DNA of 17,912 bases from CAZTAR01 sp043813895. Its GTDB lineage: Bacteria > Planctomycetota > Phycisphaerae > UBA1845 > UTPLA1. The notes below the pieces were generated by a model that saw only the letters and a list, made by a program, of their open reading frames with translations, was not told where the DNA came from and searched no databases. Below are positions 6,991-14,575 of this stretch, piece after piece. How positions within the stretch are numbered: position 1 is the stretch's first letter; each line of letters starts with the position of its first letter. Location of the stretch: contig JBDRKQ010000224.1 in NCBI GenBank assembly GCA_043813895.1, positions 1 to 17,912 of the forward strand, given 5' to 3'. Position numbers and translations under genes: made by a program.

Positions 6991-7518
6991 GAGATGGCTC
7001 GCACGGACTTGCATGGACTCGATCCCCCCCGGCTGGTCTCGCCCCGATTGGCGGGGACGCGGTTGCCTGTCACGACGACAGGGTCGCCGGTCTATCCAGC
7101 ACATCCGGTGCCAACTACAGGCAGTCGATGCACCCAATGCGGTTTTGCCTCATCTGCCCGCCTCGCGGCGAGAATTGGTGGCCTGAGGCCGGGCCGAGGG
7201 TTTGTGACGCTTGTACTGATCGCGCCGAAGTGCTGTTCTCGACGCCACCCAGCGTGGGCGGTCTTCGCCGCTAACTTATTTTTGTAAAGATAGTTGCGGC
7301 AGTTTCAGTCGCAATCCACACTCTGCCACCACCGTGTGTCGCCTGCACATCGCCTATCAGCCCGTGTCAATATTGGAGCGCCATCGCCAGGGCAGGTGGT
7401 TACCGGAGCTAATAACACATGTCCTGATTCACTGTTCGCCATTTCACCGTTGGCTGTTATTATCGGACGATACGAGATGTTTTTGGTTACGCCGAGTCCC
7501 CTGCAGGGCGATAGGTTC

Positions 7519-7545
7519 TTGACCGAGACCGGGGACGGTTATAAT
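7519..7545 (+). promoter_or_regulatory. Likely promoter of the pgpH-ybeY-recO cluster
   Basis: TTGACC at 7519-7524 is followed, after 15 nt, by a perfect TATAAT at 7540-7545. The spacing is shorter than the usual 16-18 nt. A transcript starting near 7552 would carry a leader of about 85 nt before the pgpH ATG. It is the only consensus-like -10 box directly upstream of the cluster. Confidence 0.5.
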
Positions 7546-7604
7546 CAACTTGCACGGTTCATCGAGCGAGACTCCGCCGATGGGCCGGCACAGGGAGAAC
7601 CAGC

Positions 7605-7623
7605 AAGCCGCCAACTGCGGCTT
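7605..7623 (+). promoter_or_regulatory. Perfect 7-bp hairpin in the presumed pgpH leader
   Basis: AAGCCGC at 7605-7611 pairs exactly with GCGGCTT at 7617-7623 around a 5-nt loop (CAACT). The stem ends 14 nt before the pgpH ATG, where a ribosome site would be expected, and no clear Shine-Dalgarno sequence is visible. It might limit translation initiation. It does not match any riboswitch I recognise. Confidence 0.35.
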
Positions 7624-7637
7624 CAGCTTCATAGGCA

Positions 7638-9923
7638 ATGCGAACTTCCGGACCATCCAGATCGCCACGCCAAGGAGAGACGCGTCGCAGGTTGGCCAAT
7701 GGCCAATCATCTGGGTGGCCGCAGCGATTGCGTAGCCTACTCGGGTGGCCCCTGGTCATCGCAGCCGGTTTTTGGGTAGGCGCATTCCTCATTGTCAGTT
7801 CTGGTGATGAGCGGCTTCCGTATTTCCGCGGGCAGACCCTGACACGGCCTGTGATTTGTCGGGTCGCTTTCACAATCCCAAACAAGCGCAAGACAGAAGA
7901 GGCCCGAAGGGCAGCAGAAGAAAGCGCCCCATACAGCTTTCGATTCAACCGCGCGCTGGCTGAGAGCATTCAGGCGGAGTTTCGCAACCTCCACGCGGCG
8001 GCCAAGGCGGCAGAGGACTACGAGAAGTTCCTGGAAGCCTCCGCCGGACGCTGGCCCCTGGAGGTCGCCGGGTTCGACGTGCTCAAGTCCCTCACGGACG
8101 AAGCCGGCAGCGAGCGCTGCAAACGCAACGTGGACGCGATTGCGGAACGGCTCGCCGGCGAGCCCATGATTGCGAATGCCGGGGTTGACCCCGAAATCCG
8201 AAGCACCGCCGGCAAGGTCATGCTGCTCCGCGGCGACGACAAACCCACGCTCGTCCCGAAGGAAAGACTCACGTACGCCGCAAACCCGGATCAGGTGGAT
8301 CGCCTGGCCAGGGACCTTGTTCGCTTCGTCTTTTCGCCGCAGCTAGAGGACGCACTCGTCACGATCGTCAAGAAGACCATTGCGCCCGCCGAGGGGCGTG
8401 TTTCGCCAATCTACGAATTCGACCGGGCTTTCACGAAGGAGAAGCGGGCCGAACAACTGGCATCCGTCGCGCCGGTCATGGACCCCTTCGCCCCTGGCGA
8501 CCTGCTCGTGCAGGCTCGTGAACTCGATGATGACGACCTCGCACTCCTCCGGGCGGAGCATGACGAGTTCTTGAGCCGGCGAAGGGCAGACGCCACCCTC
8601 TTCAGCCAATGGCGATGGAAGCGGCTCGGCTTGTTCGGCGTGGTGCTCATGATCACGATCGGCCTGGCAGTCTACACGCGACGCTGTCAGCCGCGCGTCT
8701 TGGAGAAGCCGGCCCGATCACTCGCGCTGGCAGCGATGTTGCTCATAATGCTGCTGGCGGACCGCCTCATTCTCGTCGGGATGGATGCCTCACCCATGTG
8801 GAGCGTCGCCACCATCACCATGACTGCCGCGGTCCTTACGATTGCCTACTCCCAGATCTTCGCGATCGGAGCGACGACCGGCCTCGCCCTGCTGACAATC
8901 CCCATCTTCGGTACGTCGTACAGCCTGATTCTCGTCTTGCTCACGGTTGCGTCGGTCACGGTCCTGTTGCTCCGAGAGATTCGCACGCGTCTCCGAATCG
9001 TTGAAGTCGGCGGCCTGTCGGCCTCGGCTGCGGCCGTAAGTGCCTACCTCGTCAACCTTGCAGAACAGCAGGAAGCCCTGAAGGCTTCGGCGATTGCAGC
9101 CCTCGCGGCAATGGCTGGAATCAGCGTCGTCATGGTCCTGCTGCCGGTCATCGAAAAGGTCTTCCGAATCACGACCAGTCTGACGCTCCTCGAATGGGCC
9201 GACACCAGCAAACCGCTATTGAGACAGCTCATCGAGAAGGCGCCGGGAACCTGGCAACACAGCCACCTGTTAGGCAGCATGGCCGAGAAGGCCGCTGAAG
9301 AGATCGGCGCAAACGGATTGCTCGTCCGCGTGGGCGCCTACTACCACGATGTGGGAAAAACCTGCAAACCCAACTACTTCGTCGAAAACCAGCAGGCGAT
9401 GATGAACGCCCATCGAGGACTCGCGCCGACGATGAGCCTGCTCGTGATCCTGGCCCACGTCAAGGACGGGCTCGCCCTTGCGCGCGAGCAGCGGTTGCCC
9501 CCCGTGTTGCACCAGTTCATCGCGGAACACCACGGCACGACCGTCGTCCGGTTCTTTCACGCACGCGCGACCCAGGAGGCAAGATCGAGCGGACGCGCCG
9601 GTCGTGAGATCAGCGAAAGCGAGTTCCGTTACCCGGGTCCCAAGCCGCACTCACGTGAGTCGGCTATCCTGATGTTGTGTGACAGTACCGAGGGCGCGGT
9701 CCGGGCGCTCCAGGATCCGACGCCCGGCCGCATCGAGAACGTCGCCCACGAAATCCTGATGGCCAAGCTCATGGACGGCCAGTTCAACGACTGCGATATC
9801 ACGTTGAGACAACTCTCCTGCGTCGAGCAATCCCTGGTCAGAAGCCTTTGCGCGATCCACCACGGCCGAATCGCGTACCCCAAGAGCGACGAGGAAACAG
9901 CCGCGCACGCTCGCACCGCATGA
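7638..9923 (+). CDS. pgpH: 7TM-HD domain protein, PgpH/YqfF-type cyclic-di-AMP phosphodiesterase family
   Basis: This 761-residue protein has the PgpH order. A first membrane helix spans about 34-53 (LLGWPLVIAAGFWVGAFLIV). An extracytoplasmic 7TMR-HDED sensor domain follows (about 65-310, with FRGQTLTRPVICRVAFTI), then a seven-helix bundle (about 328-507) and a C-terminal cytoplasmic HD domain. The HD metal ligands are visible as WQHSH (His541), YYHDVGK (His570-Asp571), EHHGTT (His631-His632) and MLCDSTEG (Asp682). Homologues hydrolyse cyclic di-AMP to pApA; whether this organism makes that messenger cannot be seen here. The start is bounded by an in-frame TAG two codons upstream, but no good ribosome site precedes ATG 7638. 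It is the first gene of the cluster. Its neighbour ybeY follows after 100 nt, whereas phoH, its usual upstream partner, is missing. Confidence 0.93.
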   Translation: MRTSGPSRSPRQGETRRRLANGQSSGWPQRLRSLLGWPLVIAAGFWVGAFLIVSSGDERLPYFRGQTLTRPVICRVAFTIPNKRKTEEARRAAEESAPYSFRFNRALAESIQAEFRNLHAAAKAAEDYEKFLEASAGRWPLEVAGFDVLKSLTDEAGSERCKRNVDAIAERLAGEPMIANAGVDPEIRSTAGKVMLLRGDDKPTLVPKERLTYAANPDQVDRLARDLVRFVFSPQLEDALVTIVKKTIAPAEGRVSPIYEFDRAFTKEKRAEQLASVAPVMDPFAPGDLLVQARELDDDDLALLRAEHDEFLSRRRADATLFSQWRWKRLGLFGVVLMITIGLAVYTRRCQPRVLEKPARSLALAAMLLIMLLADRLILVGMDASPMWSVATITMTAAVLTIAYSQIFAIGATTGLALLTIPIFGTSYSLILVLLTVASVTVLLLREIRTRLRIVEVGGLSASAAAVSAYLVNLAEQQEALKASAIAALAAMAGISVVMVLLPVIEKVFRITTSLTLLEWADTSKPLLRQLIEKAPGTWQHSHLLGSMAEKAAEEIGANGLLVRVGAYYHDVGKTCKPNYFVENQQAMMNAHRGLAPTMSLLVILAHVKDGLALAREQRLPPVLHQFIAEHHGTTVVRFFHARATQEARSSGRAGREISESEFRYPGPKPHSRESAILMLCDSTEGAVRALQDPTPGRIENVAHEILMAKLMDGQFNDCDITLRQLSCVEQSLVRSLCAIHHGRIAYPKSDEETAAHARTA

Positions 9924-10023
9924 GCAGGGAGGAAACGCCAAGAGAACACCGAAACGACGACGACCTTATCGCCGACAACCAACAACCAAGAACTGACGAC
10001 TGATAGCTGATAACTACCCCCAC
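9924..10023. other. 100-nt gap inside the pgpH cluster, low-complexity spacer
   Basis: This gap separates pgpH from ybeY, whereas the downstream genes overlap or sit within 6 nt. It contains short, slipped A/C-rich words such as CCAACAACCAAGAACTGACG and ACTGATAGCTGATAACT. The reverse complement resembles the TATCAGCTATCAGT-type spacer repeats I associate with planctomycete genomes. No clear terminator, promoter or ribosome site for ybeY is visible. Confidence 0.45.
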
Positions 10024-10638
10024 ATGACCACGTCAGACGAACACTCCGACCAAGGCCAAGACGAAGAACCCCCGGAGCCGCCGGCGGACCGTTGCGGCAC
10101 TGCTGCCCAGGGTGGCAAAAGGCACTTACAGATCACGCTGGCGGGGTGTCCGGAAGACGCACAAGAACAGGTCCGCCGCGCGGCGCGCTACACCCTGCGT
10201 CGTGAGAGGTTCCTCCGTGGCCGGCTGGATATCACCCTTCTCGGAAACGCCGAGATGAAGCGCCAACACAAGCGCTGGCTCGGGCTCGATAGCACGACCG
10301 ACGTCTTGTCCTTCGACCTCAGGGAGAGCCCACGGGCCGGCTTCGTGGATGCGCAACTGCTCGTTTGCCTTTCCGTCGCCCGGCGACGCGCGCGGAACCG
10401 AAAGACTGACTGGCACGGGGAACTGCTCCTTTACGTCGTCCATGGCTGTCTGCACCTCTGCGGGTATGATGACCGGTCGGCCGAAGACGCCACGCGGATG
10501 CACGAGACGGAAGATGAGATACTCAGCACTCTCGGCTGGGGCCCGGTGTTCCTGCCGGCACGGCCACGGCGTAAAGCGCAGCCTGATCGAAGGACGTCTT
10601 CCGCCCGATCCCGTCGCGTGCGGAGGAGTCGATCATGA
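10024..10638 (+). CDS. ybeY: YbeY-family rRNA maturation endoribonuclease, variant metal site
   Basis: This 204-residue protein has the YbeY core at about 33-175. TTDVLSFDLRE is the conserved substrate-side motif, and the zinc-site helix and loop read HGCLHLCGYDD (residues 140-150). YbeY is a single-strand endoribonuclease needed for 16S rRNA 3-prime maturation and ribosome quality control. The family consensus ends GYDH, with three histidine ligands. Here His140 and His144 are kept but the third position is Asp150. Aspartate can still bind zinc, so activity is plausible but unproven. The protein also carries an acidic, Pro-rich N-terminal extension of about 30 residues and a basic Arg-rich C-terminal tail (about 180-204), both outside the normal core. 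Its stop overlaps the next start (ATGA at 10635-10638), indicating co-translation. No ribosome site precedes the ATG, so the true start may lie further in. Confidence 0.9.
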   Translation: MTTSDEHSDQGQDEEPPEPPADRCGTAAQGGKRHLQITLAGCPEDAQEQVRRAARYTLRRERFLRGRLDITLLGNAEMKRQHKRWLGLDSTTDVLSFDLRESPRAGFVDAQLLVCLSVARRRARNRKTDWHGELLLYVVHGCLHLCGYDDRSAEDATRMHETEDEILSTLGWGPVFLPARPRRKAQPDRRTSSARSRRVRRSRS

Positions 10639-11414
10639 GAATCGCGGTCATCCAGTTGGCGGCCCAAAGAGAACCACGCACGGCAATCTTCCAGCGGGCG
10701 CTCCAGGCAATCGACACCGCTGCGGAGACGGACCCCGCCCCGGACTTGATCCTGCTGCCGGCGTTTAGTGACGTCCCGGCAATCTTGAGGGGGGATACGT
10801 TCATCACCGAGCAATCCGCGGGACCCACGGCTGCCGCCTGCGGCCTTCGAGCCCGCCAGTGGGGGATCTTCATCGCGCTGGGCATCGCCGAGCCGGGCTC
10901 CGACAAACCGTACGTCACCACCGTGCTCATTGACCGGGACAGCGACCTGCGGCTCGCGTGTCGCCAGCAACGGTTCAGCGGCCCGGCAGAAGGTCGCTTT
11001 GCATCAGGAGCACGGGGCCATGTGGCTGACGTGTTGCTCGGACGGATCGCCCTGTTGACAGGTGACGACCTGCTCGACGATGCGGCCTGGGACGACGCCC
11101 GACACCAAGGGGCCGGAATCGTCCTGGGCTCCGCCTGTTGGGCGAACGATGGGCGCGACCCGGCGGCCGAGCCCCGGTGCATTCACAGCCGCATTGCCGC
11201 CAACGCAAAACGATGCGGCATTGCCTGTGCGGTGGCCGACGTAACGACCGCCGAGGCGGATGTCAATCCCGCATGCCCAGGCGCCAGCGCGATCATCACA
11301 TCCGATGGGCGAGTCCTCCACGCGGCGGAAACGGGAAGCGAAGCGACGCTCTGGGCGCAGGTTGAAGTTCCGCAGATTGAACCAAACGCAGGCGGCAAGA
11401 CGCAAGGAGGTTAG
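10635..11414 (+). CDS. Nitrilase-fold (carbon-nitrogen hydrolase-like) protein lacking the catalytic triad
   Basis: This 259-residue protein follows the nitrilase superfamily layout. It begins MRIAVIQLAA. PDLILLPAFSD occupies the place of the usual LPE motif, WGIFIALGIAE that of the second strand, and GRIALLTGDD that of the nucleophile motif. GAGIVLGSACW corresponds to the usual GAD(V/I)(I/V) strand. The Glu-Lys-Cys triad seems absent: Ala43 stands at the Glu position, Gln111 (in CRQQRF) near the Lys position and Gly143 at the Cys position (usually ICYD). It is therefore probably a non-catalytic or repurposed scaffold. Alignment by eye could misplace a residue, but no LPE, KxHL or ICYD motif exists anywhere. 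It overlaps ybeY by 4 nt and ends 6 nt before the CorC gene, so it belongs to the operon. The ribosome site of the next gene lies within its last codons. Confidence 0.75.
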   Translation: MRIAVIQLAAQREPRTAIFQRALQAIDTAAETDPAPDLILLPAFSDVPAILRGDTFITEQSAGPTAAACGLRARQWGIFIALGIAEPGSDKPYVTTVLIDRDSDLRLACRQQRFSGPAEGRFASGARGHVADVLLGRIALLTGDDLLDDAAWDDARHQGAGIVLGSACWANDGRDPAAEPRCIHSRIAANAKRCGIACAVADVTTAEADVNPACPGASAIITSDGRVLHAAETGSEATLWAQVEVPQIEPNAGGKTQGG

Positions 11415-11420
11415 TCGTCC

Positions 11421-12665
11421 ATGGCCATCGGCCTCATCGTGCTCTGGTCTTTTCAGGTGGTTCTGTGTGGGACCGCGGTCATTGCGATTCGACTCGCTTC
11501 TCGCACGAAATTGATCACCGCGCTCAAACAGGCAAAGCGTGAACGCTGGATTGATCTGTTCGACCTCCACGAGCGGGAGTACGCCCTGACGGCCCAGGTG
11601 TATCGCCAGCTTGCCTTGGTGTTGCTGGTCATCACGGTCGATATGTGCATCGCGACCGGTTCACCACGGTGGCCCTACGAAACGCTCAAGGTCCTGCTGT
11701 TCTGCGTGGCGTGGTTCCTGTTGTTCGGCGTCGCCATCCCGTCCGCCTGGGCCCGCCATGCCGGCGAACCTTTCCTCGCGCGAACGTTGCCGGCCATCGA
11801 ACTCATGAGGCGGATCACGCGGCCAATCCTCATCGCCGTCAATGCCGTGGATGAGATTATCAGGCGGCTCGCCGGCGTACCGCGAGAAACCTCCGACCGC
11901 GCGGTGGAAGCGGAAAGGGAGATAATGGACGCCGTCAGCAGTGAAACCGTCGACGAGTCCGAACGGGCCATGATCGAATCGGTCATGGTGCTTGACGAGA
12001 CATCCGCCGGGCAAATCATGACGCCCCGGACGGACATGGTCGCCATCGATTCGGGCGCAAGCTACGAAGAGGTCCGCAAGCTAGTGCTCGACGCCGGTCA
12101 TTCGCGAATCCCGGTCTACGAAGACACCATGGATCAGGTCGTCGGGCTCCTCTATGCGAAGGACCTCCTGCAAGTGGAGGAGCCGGCCGTCTTTACACTC
12201 AAAGAGAAGATGCGCGAAGTGACCTTCGTGCCGGAGACCAAGGACCTTGCTTCGCTCCTCCGTGAGTTCCAGACGAACCGCGTTCACCTGGCCATCGTCC
12301 TCGACGAGTACGGCGGTACTGCCGGCCTCATCACCATCGAGGATATCCTCGAGGAACTGGTCGGCGAAATCACGGATGAACACGACAAGCCGCCGCTGCC
12401 GCCGATCAACCGAATCGACGCACGGACCACAGACCTCGACGCCAGAGTACACGTCGATGAGGCCAACAAAGCACTCGACATCTCCCTGCCGCAGGACGAG
12501 TCCTACGACACAATCGGCGGCTATGTCTTCAGCAAGCTGGGACACATCCCCGGGGTCGGCGAAAGCTTCGTCGAGGACCGTGTAAGAGTTGAGATTCTGG
12601 AAGCCGACGACCGCAAGGTCGGACGCCTGCGGATTCACGTTCTCGACCCAACCGGGCAAGAGTAG
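11421..12665 (+). CDS. CorC/HlyC-type membrane protein with CBS pair and transporter-associated domain
   Basis: This 414-residue protein is preceded by a strong AAGGAGG ribosome site at 11404-11410, 10 nt before ATG. The N-terminal 140 residues contain three likely membrane helices (about 3-25, 62-82 and 92-112) and fit a divergent DUF21/CNNM transmembrane domain. A CBS pair follows: the first starts at about 195 with the hallmark IMTPRTDMVAID (Met200-Arg203). The second includes FVPETKDLASLLREF and LVIVLDEYGGTAGL-like sequence, then TIEDILEELVGEI. Residues about 335-412 form the CorC_HlyC domain (DARVHVDEANKAL, YDTIGGYVFSKLGHIP). Relatives are linked to magnesium or cobalt efflux or membrane-stress tolerance; the ligand and ion are unknown here. 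CorC-type genes commonly accompany ybeY. The next gene starts 5 nt after its stop. Confidence 0.9.
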   Translation: MAIGLIVLWSFQVVLCGTAVIAIRLASRTKLITALKQAKRERWIDLFDLHEREYALTAQVYRQLALVLLVITVDMCIATGSPRWPYETLKVLLFCVAWFLLFGVAIPSAWARHAGEPFLARTLPAIELMRRITRPILIAVNAVDEIIRRLAGVPRETSDRAVEAEREIMDAVSSETVDESERAMIESVMVLDETSAGQIMTPRTDMVAIDSGASYEEVRKLVLDAGHSRIPVYEDTMDQVVGLLYAKDLLQVEEPAVFTLKEKMREVTFVPETKDLASLLREFQTNRVHLAIVLDEYGGTAGLITIEDILEELVGEITDEHDKPPLPPINRIDARTTDLDARVHVDEANKALDISLPQDESYDTIGGYVFSKLGHIPGVGESFVEDRVRVEILEADDRKVGRLRIHVLDPTGQE

Positions 12666-12670
12666 CGACC

Positions 12671-13423
12671 GTGGCCCTCCTCAAAGACAGCGCGATCGTA
12701 TTGCGTCGGCTGGACTACAGCGAGACCTCCCAAGTCCTCGTCGTGTTCACGCGCAGCCACGGACAACAACGCCTCATTGCCAAGGGCGTCAAGCGCTCCA
12801 CAAAAACCCGCACGGCCGTGGGCATCGATCTGCTCGAACACGGAAGCCTCGTCTACTCCCGCCGGACCGGCAAAGAGGGCAACCTCGCCACACTCACGCA
12901 GTGGCGCCAGGAGAACATCTTTCCGCACCTCCGCCGGGACCTGCGCCGCAGCTACGCTGCACAGTACGCCGCGGAAGTCACCGCGCAACTGACGGAAACG
13001 TACGATCCTCACCCGGCGATCTTCGACGGACTGCACCACCTGCTGCTGGCGCTGGAGCAGGAGGACCCGCTCCTCGCCCTGATCGCGTACCTCTGGCTGC
13101 TGCTGCGAGAGATCGGTCTCAGGCCGGACCTGACGCGGTGCGTGAACTGCGACCGGCCGACCCCGGAGAAAGGCGTGCTCTACTTTAGCTCGCGGCAGGG
13201 TGGCGCCATCTGCCGTGACTGTGAACCAGCCATCGTGGAGAAACGCCGCATCTCGCCGACCATTGCCCAAGCGCTGGCGTCGACAGATCGGCGGCCCGAC
13301 CGGTCGCTGGCGACCGCCGTGTTTGACCTGCTCGACTACCACTTCACGGAGTTGATGTCGCGCCCGCCAAAGGTGTCCGCCGTTCTTCGATCCGTGCTTA
13401 CGCAGAACCCGCGCTCACGGTAA
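12671..13423 (+). CDS. recO: RecO, DNA repair mediator
   Basis: This 250-residue protein is full length for the family. Its GTG start lies 5 nt after the preceding stop, so it is probably co-transcribed as the last gene of the cluster. The N-terminal OB-fold runs from LKDSAIVLRRLDYSETSQVL through RLIAKGVKRS to about residue 80. A helical domain follows with AAQYAAEVTAQLTE and LLREIGLRPDL. The C-terminal zinc site is complete: Cys157 and Cys160 (CVNC), Cys181 and Cys184 (CRDC). RecO, with RecR and often RecF, loads RecA onto SSB-coated single-stranded DNA in gap repair and anneals complementary strands. Expression is likely coupled to the CorC gene by the short gap. It ends 51 nt before the convergent polyprenyl synthase gene. 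Confidence 0.93.
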   Translation: MALLKDSAIVLRRLDYSETSQVLVVFTRSHGQQRLIAKGVKRSTKTRTAVGIDLLEHGSLVYSRRTGKEGNLATLTQWRQENIFPHLRRDLRRSYAAQYAAEVTAQLTETYDPHPAIFDGLHHLLLALEQEDPLLALIAYLWLLLREIGLRPDLTRCVNCDRPTPEKGVLYFSSRQGGAICRDCEPAIVEKRRISPTIAQALASTDRRPDRSLATAVFDLLDYHFTELMSRPPKVSAVLRSVLTQNPRSR

Positions 13424-13474
13424 TCCGAGGAAGACACCTTTCGGGCAACCTCGCGACGAAGTGCTGCGGAACCG

Positions 13475-14446
13475 TCACCGACGACGTTGAACGACGAACT
13501 CCGCCGTAGCGAAAAGCCTGTCCCTCGCATGCCCGGGCGGCAGATCCGCGATGCGCGACAGCGCGGATTGCACATACTCGCGTGCCGTGTTCATGGCACT
13601 GTCGATGGCGCCGGAGCCTTCGAGGATTGCCCTGACACCTCCGGCCTTGCCGACCGCGTCCCGTGACAACGTGGTGATCAAACGCCGGCGATCCGTTTCG
13701 TCGGCCTGACGGAGGAATCGAATGAGCGGCAGCGTCAGCTTGCCGAGGTCCGCGTCGCGACCGACGCTCTTGCCCATTTCGTCTTCCGTCGCAGTCAGGT
13801 CGAGCAGATCGTCGACGATTTGAAACGCGATGCCCAAGTCCTCACCGAATGAGGCCATGTTCCGGACAACACGTGGCTCGACCTGCGCCAGCTCGGCGCC
13901 GAGTTCGCAACACACACTGGTCAGCGCCGCCGTCTTGCGGCGGATAATCTCGATGTACTCGACTTCCGTCAGGGCGAAGTTGCCGCGGCTTTCGATCTGC
14001 GCGAGTTCGCCTTCGCACACCGTGTTCGTGGCGGCGGCAATGCGGCGCGAGGCATGTGTCGAGCCGAGGCTGCTGCATAGGTGATAGGCGTGCGAGATGA
14101 GATAGTCGCCCAGCAGCACCGCCCCTTCGTTACCCGCCAGGCGGTTGACGGTCGCGCCGTGCCGCCGGACGTCCGCCTCATCGAGAACGTCGTCATGAAC
14201 GAGCGTGGCCATGTGGACCATCTCGACGACCGCCCCCAAGACAATGTGCTCGTCGCGAATCCCGCCCGTCGCGTCTGCCGAGAGCAACAACAGTTGGGGC
14301 CGCAGGAGCTTGCCGCGGTACGTGCGCACCCGCTCCAGCAGCCGGTTGACGCACGGCTGATCCGACCGAGTCTCCTGGTCGAACGCCTCAATCACCTGCT
14401 CCAGCGCCGTCGCAACCGGGTTGTCCGTCCCGCAAAGGGTGGTCAT
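13475..14446 (-). CDS. Polyprenyl diphosphate synthase (long-chain trans type)
   Basis: This 323-residue protein has both Asp-rich motifs: DDVLDEAD (first, Asp85-Asp86 and Asp89) and DDLLD (second, Asp212-Asp213 and Asp216). The isopentenyl-diphosphate site GKLLRP is at 45-50, and FQIVDDLLDLTATEDEMGKSVGRD and the GKLTLPLI motif follow in the usual order. These enzymes extend allylic diphosphates with isopentenyl diphosphate, giving the side chain of menaquinone or other polyprenyl lipids. Small residues before the first motif (Ala80, Thr81) favour long products, so a quinone side-chain role is more likely than farnesyl synthesis; this is inference. A GGGAGG ribosome site (14456-14461) lies 9 nt before ATG 14446, with TACAAT just upstream. 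It is convergent with recO and downstream of the zinc-ribbon membrane protein gene on the same strand. Confidence 0.92.
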   Translation of the reverse strand: MTTLCGTDNPVATALEQVIEAFDQETRSDQPCVNRLLERVRTYRGKLLRPQLLLLSADATGGIRDEHIVLGAVVEMVHMATLVHDDVLDEADVRRHGATVNRLAGNEGAVLLGDYLISHAYHLCSSLGSTHASRRIAAATNTVCEGELAQIESRGNFALTEVEYIEIIRRKTAALTSVCCELGAELAQVEPRVVRNMASFGEDLGIAFQIVDDLLDLTATEDEMGKSVGRDADLGKLTLPLIRFLRQADETDRRRLITTLSRDAVGKAGGVRAILEGSGAIDSAMNTAREYVQSALSRIADLPPGHARDRLFATAEFVVQRRR

Positions 14447-14473
14447 GGACGTGAACCTCCCAAGTTACCCCGC

Positions 14474-14479
14474 ATTGTA
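14474..14479 (-). promoter_or_regulatory. Possible -10 box of the polyprenyl synthase gene
   Basis: On the minus strand this reads TACAAT, one base from consensus, ending 27 nt before the ATG and just upstream of the GGGAGG ribosome site. I see no good -35 box at the right distance, so the call is tentative. Confidence 0.3.
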
Positions 14480-14575
14480 ACGGACGGTGGGTTAAGCCCA
14501 GCGAATTTCACCTGCTTTCAGAAGTTTTGAAAACATTGGGTGTACGGCGGGTGGGCGGTGAATGTGCAGTGGGTG

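Larger units (their letters stand above)
6572..7637. other. About 1 kb with no secure gene, between the DUF62 gene and pgpH
   Basis: Frames here are short and mostly lack coding character. Exceptions are two hydrophobic minus-strand segments at 6619-6798 and 6781-6990 that may be parts of one broken small gene. Promoter-like sequences lie at 6614-6641 (minus) and 7519-7545 (plus). Hairpins lie at 7042-7056, 7066-7082 and 7605-7623, and a loose inverted repeat TAATAACA/TGTTATTA at 7410-7417 and 7455-7462. Part of the region (about 7265-7300 and 7410-7470) is more AT-rich than its surroundings. I found no tRNA, RNase P, SRP or tmRNA signature. The phoH gene that often precedes pgpH is absent. 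Confidence 0.55.

Noticed and set aside
7042..7082. Two small neighbouring hairpins (CCCCG/CGGGG and CCTGTC/GACAGG) as a structured RNA
   Set aside because: Stems of 5 and 6 bp are expected by chance in GC-rich DNA, and no known RNA family motif is present.
7294..7779. 161-residue plus-strand open frame running into pgpH
   Set aside because: Its composition is not protein-like, it overlaps the pgpH N-terminus in another frame, and it covers the likely pgpH promoter.
13426..13453. CGAGG...CCTCG hairpin between recO and the polyprenyl synthase gene as a terminator
   Set aside because: The stem is only 5 bp with an 18-nt loop and there is no T-run on either strand.
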